Shown here piece by piece: positions 37,446 through 45,543 of a stretch of DNA of 64,000 bases. Position 1 is the first letter of the stretch. Every line of letters begins with the position of its first letter. The notes beneath the pieces were generated by a model. It saw only the letters and a program-made list of their open reading frames with translations, was not told the origin of the DNA and made no database searches. Origin of the DNA: an uncultured Thermogutta sp. Its GTDB lineage: Bacteria; Planctomycetota; Planctomycetia; Pirellulales; Thermoguttaceae. The stretch covers positions 42,569 through 106,568 of the forward strand of contig CAKZMM010000110.1 of assembly GCA_937128505.1 (NCBI GenBank), read 5' to 3'. Position numbers and translations under genes: made by a program.

Positions 37446-40424
37446 TTAAAAGAGAATCGTGATTTGTGCCCACTCGTATGGAGCGATCTCTACGATCACC
37501 GAATCATCCTCGATAGGAAGCTCCCGAATTAAATCGCCTAAGAAACTTGTTTTCTGAGCGGCCCTCGGCTTCCGAAAGCAACGTAGCCGCAGTTGCCCTT
37601 GCCGCCCCTCTGTTTCCAAGAGCCGGGTGGTAAGACGCAAAGAGCCGCCCTCTGGACGATCCGTGCCCCAATGAGTTGCCATCACATTCCGAGAGCTTAA
37701 ATGGAAAAGCCATGCCGAAGTTAAAGCGGGACGCGGAACATCGACGAGAACCGGCGGAGGCGGTGCAAGAAAATCGAGGGCCGCTTGGGCCGCATGCTCC
37801 ACATCCACCGCCACCCCAAGGCGGAATTTCCGAGCTGTTTCTCCCGGCAGCACTAAAAGCGTGTCCAACTTCCGCACATCATACAGGCGATGAAACGGTA
37901 ACCCCGCGCAAAGGATGGTGAACCGCGACTTGCCGTCATCAATCTCCACAAAATAGGGGGACTCCAGTTGGACTTTTTCGAACGGTTGGGCCGCCCAAGC
38001 CACTCCGTACCGGACCGTGCTGGCCGCTTCGGCCCAAGCGAAACGAGCCGCGTAATAACTCCGCCATGGGTCGCCTTGCGGCAGCTCTTCCGGCTCCAGA
38101 GTAATTTCGATCTCAAGCACCGGATTTCCTCGACGTACCCGCAGGCTCTGAACATATCTGGCCACGGTTTTTCCCTGCCGATTGACTAGCCGCCCCCGCG
38201 CGGTGCACTCGGCCAAAAGTGGTCCCGGCACCCCGATTTCCAAGCTCTCACAAGCCATGAGGGTGTAGTACCGCTCGACGTCGGTCTCCGTTCCCGGAGT
38301 ACTCGGGCCATAAGGGTTCAGGTAGCGGAAAGCCAATTCTTGCCCCAACGCATTCGAGCCGGTAGCAAACGAGCGTATGGAGCGAACGGCTCCGGTGATT
38401 GGGTTCACAAAGACTTCGAAGAACTCATTTCGCAGAGAGTGCTCTTCGACCATCGAAGCTTCCGCGCGGGAGGTAATCCACCACTTTCTGGCGCCCCCAG
38501 TGCGGGACCTGGGGGCGGACGGCGACTCGCCGGATTCAGCCGTGTTGGGAAGCCACACGAAACCGGTGGGGGGTACTTCCAAAACGACTTGCACCCGCTG
38601 CGGAGTCCGCCCGATTGCGCGAATCACTTGCGATGCCTCCGGCCGCGGCGAATCGGCAGGAAGTTCTAAGCATACTTGTCGCGGAAAACTGTAGGGATTG
38701 ACGGCAAGTACGCCCCTTGGCTGACCATTTCGGTCACCCGTAATGGTCCTTGCGAAAGCCGTGGCCCACTCGAGTAACTCCAGCTCAGCATTCGAAACTT
38801 CTTCTGGGGAAACACACCCTTCTTCGAGAACCCCTTTCTCTTGGGGCTGGGAGGATGGTTGGTCACCCGACGGGCAGATAGATGCCGCAGCTACCGACGG
38901 CGCAGCGCCGCCACCCATTGAAGTCAATTCCTCGCGGCCGGCTGCCGGCCCATCTTCAGGTGTATCCGTGGATTTCCGTTCGTCCACTCCGGAAACCAAA
39001 ACCGTCAAACTCTGAAGAGCCTTGATCGCTATGCGGCAGGCGGAAAGTTGATGCCATCGCACCCATTGAGAGATGGGATCGACCACCTGTTTGCGAATCA
39101 TTTGCCGCAAGTAAGGCGATCGGTACTCGTCGGCCCGATAACGTCGGCTTTGACCGGCGTAGTGCGTCTTCTTCAAATAGTCCTCAAGTGAAATGAACTG
39201 ACCGAGCACCGAGCAGTATCGGGTCGCGCGGCGGAGATCCTGGAACCAAGCGGAAAAACGACCCGGCCAATGGGCCAAAATTACGGCGGCCGCTTGATCC
39301 AGGTCCATAATCCCCCCTGCTTTAGCCCCAAGCTGGAGAAAAGTTTCGTCTGCGGCAGCATCGAGGGGAATTCGTGCCAGAGCGTCGATCTCCGTTTCAT
39401 CGAGGCCGACCCACCGAATGCGGCTTTGGTTGCCCGAAGGAAAAACCCCTTCATCAAGCGTAACATGCACGGCAGCTTCAAATCCCCACTTTCGCAAGAT
39501 CTGCGGAAGCACGGGAGAAAGCCCAAACGGTCTGCGCCCGAATATCCGCGGACGCTTCCCCAAGATTCGTTCATAAACCGCCAGACCGGCCTTTAAATTT
39601 TCCAGGAAGTCCTCTAGCGGCATCAGGGGAATTGGTTCCCAGCGATATTCCCCGCCTACTAGGCTGGCATCTGTTTTACTCCAAAGTTCGCGGATAATTT
39701 GAAGTGATTCCGGATCCGTTTCTGCCCAAAGCTCAACGGTCTTTGCTTCCGCCAAGATATTCAGCGGTAGGCCAGAGCCAACCCATTTCCGGAGGCTTTC
39801 GCCCAGCGTGGACGGAGCCAAGAGGGTAAGGTCAACCAGATGGGCCTCCACGGGATAAAAATATTCTCGCCCTTCGACCAGTAGATCGAACGCTCGTGTC
39901 AGATGTTCCCGGGCTTTGGCCAAATCACCTTGCCGAGCGGTTTGGGCAGCCTCTACAGCTCGGCGCTCCAGACCGATCTGGTCCAAATTGCTCATGTAGC
40001 GAAGCTGCCGCGTGAGGAGCTCCACCTGAAAATAGCCGTAGCCCAAGGCGAAAAAATCGGCCACTAACTCCTCGGGAAATGCTGCGAGATCAAACCCTCG
40101 GCAAGCCAAAAGATTGAGCAAAGCCGAACGATTGTGAAAATCGACAACTAAGACGCCCGCTTTCTGCTTGGCTTCGTCGAGCCAGCCCTCCGGTAGCCGA
40201 GGAATACTACAGCCGGGGACCACCACGAGTTTGTTTTCTAAAGCTGAAGGGGGCGCGTCCGCCCGGCTCCACCGAGGCAACTTGTTGATTTGCGCCAAAA
40301 TCGCCGGGTGATATAACCCAGTCCATCCGCCCAAAAGTTCGTTCGCCTCCCGGGCATCGCGCTCCAGCGAGAGATCTTCCAAGCTGTAACACGGCAGGAG
40401 AAGATAAGCTTCGCTGATATCCAT
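37446..40424 (-). CDS. GH38/57-like large glycosidase-type protein
   Basis: 992 aa from ATG 40424 (the frame opens at TTG 40439). The N-terminal half has the look of the GH38/GH57 (beta/alpha)7 domain: VDLTLLAPSTLG, WAETDPESLQIIRELWSKTDASLVGG cut here to its key parts ETDPESL and SLVGGEYRWEP, and a later GRRPFGLSPVLPQILRKWGFEAAVH stretch (key RPFGLSPVLPQIL). The C-terminal half is beta-rich, like the alpha-mannosidase C-terminal sandwich (LRNEFFEVFVNPITGAVRSI, NPVLEIEITLEPEE). No signal peptide is evident. A middle section (about 480-540) is low complexity. The alpha-mannosidase-like assignment is from overall resemblance; I could not confirm the catalytic Asp pair. Confidence 0.6.
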   Translation of the reverse strand: MDISEAYLLLPCYSLEDLSLERDAREANELLGGWTGLYHPAILAQINKLPRWSRADAPPSALENKLVVVPGCSIPRLPEGWLDEAKQKAGVLVVDFHNRSALLNLLACRGFDLAAFPEELVADFFALGYGYFQVELLTRQLRYMSNLDQIGLERRAVEAAQTARQGDLAKAREHLTRAFDLLVEGREYFYPVEAHLVDLTLLAPSTLGESLRKWVGSGLPLNILAEAKTVELWAETDPESLQIIRELWSKTDASLVGGEYRWEPIPLMPLEDFLENLKAGLAVYERILGKRPRIFGRRPFGLSPVLPQILRKWGFEAAVHVTLDEGVFPSGNQSRIRWVGLDETEIDALARIPLDAAADETFLQLGAKAGGIMDLDQAAAVILAHWPGRFSAWFQDLRRATRYCSVLGQFISLEDYLKKTHYAGQSRRYRADEYRSPYLRQMIRKQVVDPISQWVRWHQLSACRIAIKALQSLTVLVSGVDERKSTDTPEDGPAAGREELTSMGGGAAPSVAAASICPSGDQPSSQPQEKGVLEEGCVSPEEVSNAELELLEWATAFARTITGDRNGQPRGVLAVNPYSFPRQVCLELPADSPRPEASQVIRAIGRTPQRVQVVLEVPPTGFVWLPNTAESGESPSAPRSRTGGARKWWITSRAEASMVEEHSLRNEFFEVFVNPITGAVRSIRSFATGSNALGQELAFRYLNPYGPSTPGTETDVERYYTLMACESLEIGVPGPLLAECTARGRLVNRQGKTVARYVQSLRVRRGNPVLEIEITLEPEELPQGDPWRSYYAARFAWAEAASTVRYGVAWAAQPFEKVQLESPYFVEIDDGKSRFTILCAGLPFHRLYDVRKLDTLLVLPGETARKFRLGVAVDVEHAAQAALDFLAPPPPVLVDVPRPALTSAWLFHLSSRNVMATHWGTDRPEGGSLRLTTRLLETEGRQGQLRLRCFRKPRAAQKTSFLGDLIRELPIEDDSVIVEIAPYEWAQITILF

Positions 40425-40587
40425 GGTTTCTCGTGGCAATCAAACGTCCTTTTGCTTGCAAACCGCCCGTGGGAAAAAACTCCCCTGTCAATGGTGTCGT
40501 GTAAGCTTCCCCTAATCGAGCCATACGGAGCGAACCAAACACCGACTCTGCCGACCAAAATCTCCCCTCAGCATTTTGAACGATTCC

Positions 40588-41772
40588 TCAGCGCTTCGAA
40601 CGATCGGCGGGCTTTATCGGCCCAATATACTTCGACGCTACGACAATCTGATCGAAAAGTACCCGATTCTCCCGCTGCAAATCGTCAACCCGGTTTCGAC
40701 GCAAGGCCTCCGGTGTGACGTAATGTAACAACCAGAAAAAGTTGATCTTCAGACGTGTGTCAGTTCGCCAATTAAATCCTTCGAAAGGAGTTCCCCCCGC
40801 ATGCAACAGTGCGAAGCCAAGTCCAGTCCAAGGTCCCCGTGGAGCCCCCTGACGAAAATCAGCCACTAACTTGCCATCGAGCCACAAAGCCAGGCGGCCA
40901 TCGTGGCTATCGGCGCTTTCGTTTAATCGGATCATCACTTCGACACACTGCCACCGACCCACGGGTACCACTTGAGGCTCCGGCGGTTGAAGACCATTCC
41001 CCCAGAAACGACCATCCGCCGACTGCTTCATTTCGTGCCAATACACGTAGAAATTCCAAAGACCCGGCGGCGGGTATTTTCCACTGAAACCGAATGGCTC
41101 GATGCCTACCGTAATCCGCTCGTCGCCTCGCGGCCGGGTTCCGGCACCCCCTTGTGGCCAGTTGGTCGGCGGACGGTACCCACCCATATGCACAAAATGG
41201 TGCACATAGCCGGCCGGCTCCGGAAATTTCACGTAAAAACGTGCGAAGGCACATTCGAGCTCTTTCGATAGACGTTTGTACAAATGCCCTCCCGTATCCT
41301 GAGCGGGCCGCGCCGTGATTTGTAGGGCACGTTGCCCGATAGCCCCAGCAGGGCCATCTTCTATCAACATCAAGCCTTCTCCGCGAGGGTTTTTGGCGTC
41401 GTTCCATCGCGAAAGGACATCAGCGAGGTTCTCGGCCTCGAAATCTTCCGCAAAGACCACGTCGGGGGCCCCGGCCAAGCCCGCATCACCGGGATAGTGC
41501 GCTGCAATGCCGAATCCTTGCGGGAGACCGGTCTTTTCCGCCTCCAAGCCTTGAGCAGCCGCCAATTCCGCAGTTGTGCAACCCACCAACGAGGAACAAA
41601 TGAAAGCGAGCAAAGCCCACCCTTGAATCCAAACAAAGAGCTTTAGGCTATCGAAACCTGGGTATGTTCGCCAATAAAAACCCCGAAAGCCAATGCGCGA
41701 ATCGATCGTCCGAGGGTTCAGAACGAAATGCAGCATTTGGCCTCGGATTGTAGCTACAGCTCGCCGAATCAT
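40588..41772 (-). CDS. polysaccharide-lyase-like lipoprotein
   Basis: 394 aa. A hydrophobic segment near residues 45-63 ends in LVGC, a lipobox, preceded by an unusually long N-terminus; the true start may be inside it. The mature part resembles the concanavalin-like jelly roll of polysaccharide lyase family 14-type proteins: VVFAEDFEAENLADVLSRW, CAFARFYVKFP, HFVHMGGYRPP, WNFYVYWHEMK, WQCVEVMIRLN, LALWLDGKLVADF and the closing FDQIVVASKYIGPI. It probably binds or cleaves an acidic polysaccharide at the cell surface. It is read on the same strand as the GH38-like gene, 163 bases upstream of it. Confidence 0.72.
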   Translation of the reverse strand: MIRRAVATIRGQMLHFVLNPRTIDSRIGFRGFYWRTYPGFDSLKLFVWIQGWALLAFICSSLVGCTTAELAAAQGLEAEKTGLPQGFGIAAHYPGDAGLAGAPDVVFAEDFEAENLADVLSRWNDAKNPRGEGLMLIEDGPAGAIGQRALQITARPAQDTGGHLYKRLSKELECAFARFYVKFPEPAGYVHHFVHMGGYRPPTNWPQGGAGTRPRGDERITVGIEPFGFSGKYPPPGLWNFYVYWHEMKQSADGRFWGNGLQPPEPQVVPVGRWQCVEVMIRLNESADSHDGRLALWLDGKLVADFRQGAPRGPWTGLGFALLHAGGTPFEGFNWRTDTRLKINFFWLLHYVTPEALRRNRVDDLQRENRVLFDQIVVASKYIGPIKPADRSKR

Positions 41773-42198
41773 CGTCGCACCCTTTTTCTCTGGGGGCTGT
41801 CAGACAAAGTTCTCCCGAGCGAGCAAGTGCACGCCCGGAAGCATCGAGTCTACCGTGAAACATCCTTACCTTATGTATCCCCATCCAACAGCATTCGAGG
41901 TCACAGTTATCACCAAAGGATGACAATTAAAACAAAAGGATATAAGGATATATAGAGGATCCTTAGGCGATACCCGCTCCAACCCCCTGTGCTGGGTTAC
42001 CTTGCGACCTACTATATACCGGGAGAGTTCGCGGCGGTATCCGGCGGAAAGGCTATTCGTCAAATTTAGCAGTCGTGGTGGTTGCCGGCAATAAATTCCT
42101 AGGATCTCGTGCGCAGCAATCCGGCACAAAGCCCGCCGCTAACTTTGAGATGGTTACTTTGAGGTGCTTACCTCGACGGCTGAGACTCCGGGGTGGTT
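41773..42198. other. gap upstream of the lyase-like gene
   Basis: 426 bases with no supported gene. An A/T-rich stretch (about 41925-41960) holds a small duplicated GGATATA motif and may include the lyase gene promoter. Confidence 0.4.
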
Positions 42199-43038
42199 TT
42201 AGCCGCACCCACTCTCCCAGCAGAAAAGCCGGGCTGCATTCCGCGAAGTTACTGCGGCTAACTCCTCGGTAGACACGCCGCGTAATCGGCTAAGCTGCTC
42301 TACCGTGTGCAGCAGATACGCCGGCTCGTTGCGTTTATCTTTATTGCGAAGCGGCTCAGGCGTCAAATAGGGACTGTCGGTTTCCACCAGCAGATGATCC
42401 AAGGGTACGGCCTTGGCTGCCTCCCGCACGGTATCAAATTTGCGATTCCGGTAAGTGACTGCCCCGGCAAAGCTGATGCAAAATCCTAGGTCGACAAATT
42501 CCGAAGCTACCTCGGCTCCGCAGCTAAAAGCGTGAATGACTCCTCGAAAAGGCTTCCGCTCAATCGCTGCCTTGAGCATGCGCAAAAGATCCGCCTCCGC
42601 CTCGCGGCAATGGATGATGACGGGGAGATCTAATTTTTGAGCTAACCAAAGGTGCCGATCAAAATACTCTTGCTGAAGCGCAAACGGGCTGAACGACCAG
42701 TGCCGATCCAGCCCCGTTTCACCCAGAGCCACTACTCGAGCCATGGCGGAAAGTCGCTCGACCGTGGCCCAGTCCTGAGGTTCTGCTTGCCCGCAGTAAT
42801 TCGGCTGGATACCTACCGCCGCATAAACCTGAGGATATTCCTGGGCAATCGCGATGACCTTTTCGCTCGATTGGGCATGCAAAGCAGGACAAACAATTCG
42901 TACGACTCCTGCATCAGAAGCACGCCGCAACACCTGCGGAAGATCGTCCTCAAATTCTTCCGCATCCAAATGGGCATGGCTATCCACAAGAGGATGGTGG
43001 GGATCTACAGGGGAAAACAACGGGGAACTCTCGACCAA
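42199..43038 (-). CDS. tatD: TatD family metal-dependent hydrolase
   Basis: 279 aa, slightly above the usual 255-265 because of a leading segment. TIM-barrel deoxyribonuclease/amidohydrolase with two-metal ligands visible: DSHAHLD near residues 19-25, the Glu in LGETGLD, HCRE in PVIIHCREAEAD, HAFSCG and the Asp in ETDSPYLTPEPLR. In other bacteria TatD acts in DNA repair and quality control; the role here is inferred. The start is a TTG at 43038 if the full frame is used; no internal ATG fits. Confidence 0.9.
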   Translation of the reverse strand: MVESSPLFSPVDPHHPLVDSHAHLDAEEFEDDLPQVLRRASDAGVVRIVCPALHAQSSEKVIAIAQEYPQVYAAVGIQPNYCGQAEPQDWATVERLSAMARVVALGETGLDRHWSFSPFALQQEYFDRHLWLAQKLDLPVIIHCREAEADLLRMLKAAIERKPFRGVIHAFSCGAEVASEFVDLGFCISFAGAVTYRNRKFDTVREAAKAVPLDHLLVETDSPYLTPEPLRNKDKRNEPAYLLHTVEQLSRLRGVSTEELAAVTSRNAARLFCWESGCG

Positions 43039-43384
43039 GTTAGAAAGGTTCCCTATTCGACCGGTTAAAATCCGCTTTATGACTGCTTTCTATCCGTTTT
43101 GAACTCCATTAGCCAACGATCGACTAGCGATCAAAATCCGACTTATCGGCGATCGCCGGCACGACATGCAGATTTGAGAACATGCGTTCAGTATCCATCG
43201 ATCTTTCGGGCTGCATTGGCATCTTCGCAGATCGCTTGGGCCAGCTCGCCAACAAGGACCCCCGAAACGAGGATCATTCATTTCCTCTCAAGGCGAAAGC
43301 ATTGCTTTTGAAGCCGCCACATTCCTTCTAAAGCGGTTACTTCCGAAGCGGCAACCGTTGATTTTCCTGCGGAAAATCCGGCAG
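43039..43384. other. gap between tatD and the nuo cluster end
   Basis: 346 bases with no supported gene. It must contain the 3' end of the long nuo transcript and the tatD promoter; neither is clear. Confidence 0.4.
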
Positions 43385-43834
43385 TTATGCCGCTGTGGAA
43401 GCCGATTGCTTTTGCTCAAGAAGACTGCGCAGTTTATCGAGATAATCGTGCTGCTTTCTTAATATTTGCTCCAGCAAACTTCCCAACCAGGGAACTTTCG
43501 CCAATTGCCTTACACATTGGGCAAGGGCTTTGGTGTCTGATACCTGAGTCTCATACACCACTTGAACCAAATAACCCATCGAAAGGTCGTGCAAAGCCGC
43601 AAACCGGGTCGGAAATCCGCCGGGCTCAATTTCGCCGCGCAAATCCACGAGTGCTGCGGAAATTTGCCGTGCCCACTCCTCGTGATCTGCTGCCCATTGG
43701 GCCAGTAGTTCCGCCGCCTTCTCGGAATTGCGACGTCTCCAGGGCTGGATTTGTCGAAGGTAGACCGGTAAGGAATATTTCAATAACCGAAGGGCACGGT
43801 TAAGTGCGGTAATTTCTTCACGAAGTTCGTTCAT
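43385..43834 (-). CDS. all-helical small protein coupled to nuoN
   Basis: 149 aa from ATG 43834, which overlaps the nuoN stop as ATGA, so it is probably translated together with nuoN (the frame opens at 43873). It is almost entirely helical, in about four helices (LREEITALNRALRLLKYSLP, SEKAAELLAQWAADHEEWARQI, a middle helix and SLLEQILRKQHDYLDKLRSL), suggesting a ferritin-like or simple four-helix bundle. A full set of iron-ligand residues is not obvious, so no metal role is claimed. As the last gene of the complex I cluster it could be an assembly or accessory factor; inference only. Confidence 0.7.
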   Translation of the reverse strand: MNELREEITALNRALRLLKYSLPVYLRQIQPWRRRNSEKAAELLAQWAADHEEWARQISAALVDLRGEIEPGGFPTRFAALHDLSMGYLVQVVYETQVSDTKALAQCVRQLAKVPWLGSLLEQILRKQHDYLDKLRSLLEQKQSASTAA

Positions 43835-45537
43835 AGGCCGATTCTTGTCGTCAATCCCGAGTAGGCTCCCCACGGGAGGACCACCGCCGAGGCTGCCTTT
43901 TCCGCTATCAGAAATAGCTCATTCCACCAAATGCCGAACACAATCAGCGGAACAGTGATGGCTAGCAGGAAAAGCTTGGCCCCGTTTGAAAGATTTTGGC
44001 GGGGCAGGGAGTCGGCCGTAACTGGGTCGAGGGTCATCACCTTAATAACACGTAGATAATAGAACAAACTCAGCACGGTATTGAAAACCGCAATCGCCAG
44101 GAGTCCCCACAACTCAGCCCGAGCCAATGCCGCGAAGATGCTGAATTTCGCCATAAACCCGGCTAAAGGCGGCAAACCTAATAGGCTAAAGAATATAATG
44201 GTTCCGCAAACAGCCACGAGCGGTTGGTATCGGATCAAACCCGCACAACTGTCGATCTGCTCGCTCGACAGTGTGTTCCGAACAAAGGCCGTCAAAGCGA
44301 AGGCACCTAAATTCATAAACAAGTAGATGACCAAGTAGAACAAGGCGGATGCCACCGCGGCTTTAGCCGCCTCAGGGGTAGGCCCACTGAGTGCCACCGC
44401 GGCAGCTACCGGCATGATCAGGTAGCCCGCGTGTCCAATCGTCGAATAGGCCATTAAGCGCTTCAGGTTTTGTTGACCATAAGCCGCCCAATTTCCAAAG
44501 GTACAAGTCAAGGCTGCAAGAACCGTGAGGAGCGCCACAAAGAAGTTTCGCACGGCTTCTGTTGCCGGCGGAGTGCCCAAGGAGTCCGTTAACGAATTCG
44601 GAGTGCTTATCGTTGAAAAAACCGCCGGAGCCGAGGCAGCAACCGCCGGAGCATCCACCGCTTGAACTGTCGCCGACGGCGGGGCGGTGAATAAAAGCGT
44701 TACACGAAGTAACAAGGCTAATGCAGCAGTCTTCGAAGCCACCGACAAAAACGCTCCAACCTCCGCCGCGGCTCCTTCGAAGACATCGGGTGTCCAAAAC
44801 TGGAATGGCACCGCCGATAGCTTAAAGGCCAATCCAACCAGAAACATTAAGGCACCCAGGCTCATCACTGCCGCAGCTGCTGGCTGCTCTGCCAGAATCT
44901 GCGGCAAATCGGCAGCCAGCCGGCTTGCCATCGTGGGCAGATGAACCGATCCCAATAGCCCGCCGATTAAACTGATTCCGTAAAGCATGATTCCGGCGGT
45001 GCCCGCACCAAAAACCGCAAATTTCAAGGCGGCCTCGCTGCTTTCTCGCCGGTGTTTTAGCAAGCCGGCCATGGCATAGCCGGGAACACCAGCCATTTCG
45101 AGCCCAAGAACGACAATCACGGCATGATTGGCACTCACCATCAAGCACATCCCCAGAAGAGCCGCCAACGAAAGCACATAGAATTCGGTGGCGGAACCCA
45201 GGCCGGGAATTCCCGATATCCAGGTAAAAACCGCAAAAAGGAGCAAAAACAGTGCGAGGAGGGCCCGGCAGTACACCGCGAAATCATCTTGGACCAAAAC
45301 GCCGCCGAAAAGAAAGGCGGGCTCGGGGAGAATCGGCGGCCAAAACGCTGCCCAGGCTGCCAGCACCGCACCGGCTAACGTCACGCCCTGAGGCCCCCAG
45401 GACCATCGGGGAACCAACATCCGCACAAAAAGTAAAGCCACTATCGTGGCGCAGAGGATCAACTCCACCCGGAAGCCGGGCAGAGAAACCGTAACAAGGT
45501 CGCGGAGGTTTTGATCGATCAACTGATCCAAGTTCAC
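43831..45537 (-). CDS. nuoN: NADH-quinone oxidoreductase subunit N
   Basis: Antiporter-like membrane subunit of complex I, 568 aa (usual about 480-500). Conserved parts: LGLEMAGVPGYAMAG around 144-158, the half-channel lysine K239 in AFKLSAVPFQFWTPDVFEGA, RLMAYSTIGHAGYL, and the GLPPLAGFMAKFSIFAA loop. An Ala/Pro/Ser/Thr-rich insert of about 44 residues (near 285-328) sits in a loop between two membrane helices and is not part of the family. The start is GTG 45537 with GGAGGT 8 bases upstream; that ribosome site overlaps the nuoM stop. Confidence 0.93.
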   Translation of the reverse strand: MNLDQLIDQNLRDLVTVSLPGFRVELILCATIVALLFVRMLVPRWSWGPQGVTLAGAVLAAWAAFWPPILPEPAFLFGGVLVQDDFAVYCRALLALFLLLFAVFTWISGIPGLGSATEFYVLSLAALLGMCLMVSANHAVIVVLGLEMAGVPGYAMAGLLKHRRESSEAALKFAVFGAGTAGIMLYGISLIGGLLGSVHLPTMASRLAADLPQILAEQPAAAAVMSLGALMFLVGLAFKLSAVPFQFWTPDVFEGAAAEVGAFLSVASKTAALALLLRVTLLFTAPPSATVQAVDAPAVAASAPAVFSTISTPNSLTDSLGTPPATEAVRNFFVALLTVLAALTCTFGNWAAYGQQNLKRLMAYSTIGHAGYLIMPVAAAVALSGPTPEAAKAAVASALFYLVIYLFMNLGAFALTAFVRNTLSSEQIDSCAGLIRYQPLVAVCGTIIFFSLLGLPPLAGFMAKFSIFAALARAELWGLLAIAVFNTVLSLFYYLRVIKVMTLDPVTADSLPRQNLSNGAKLFLLAITVPLIVFGIWWNELFLIAEKAASAVVLPWGAYSGLTTRIGL

Positions 45538-45543
45538 GATCGG

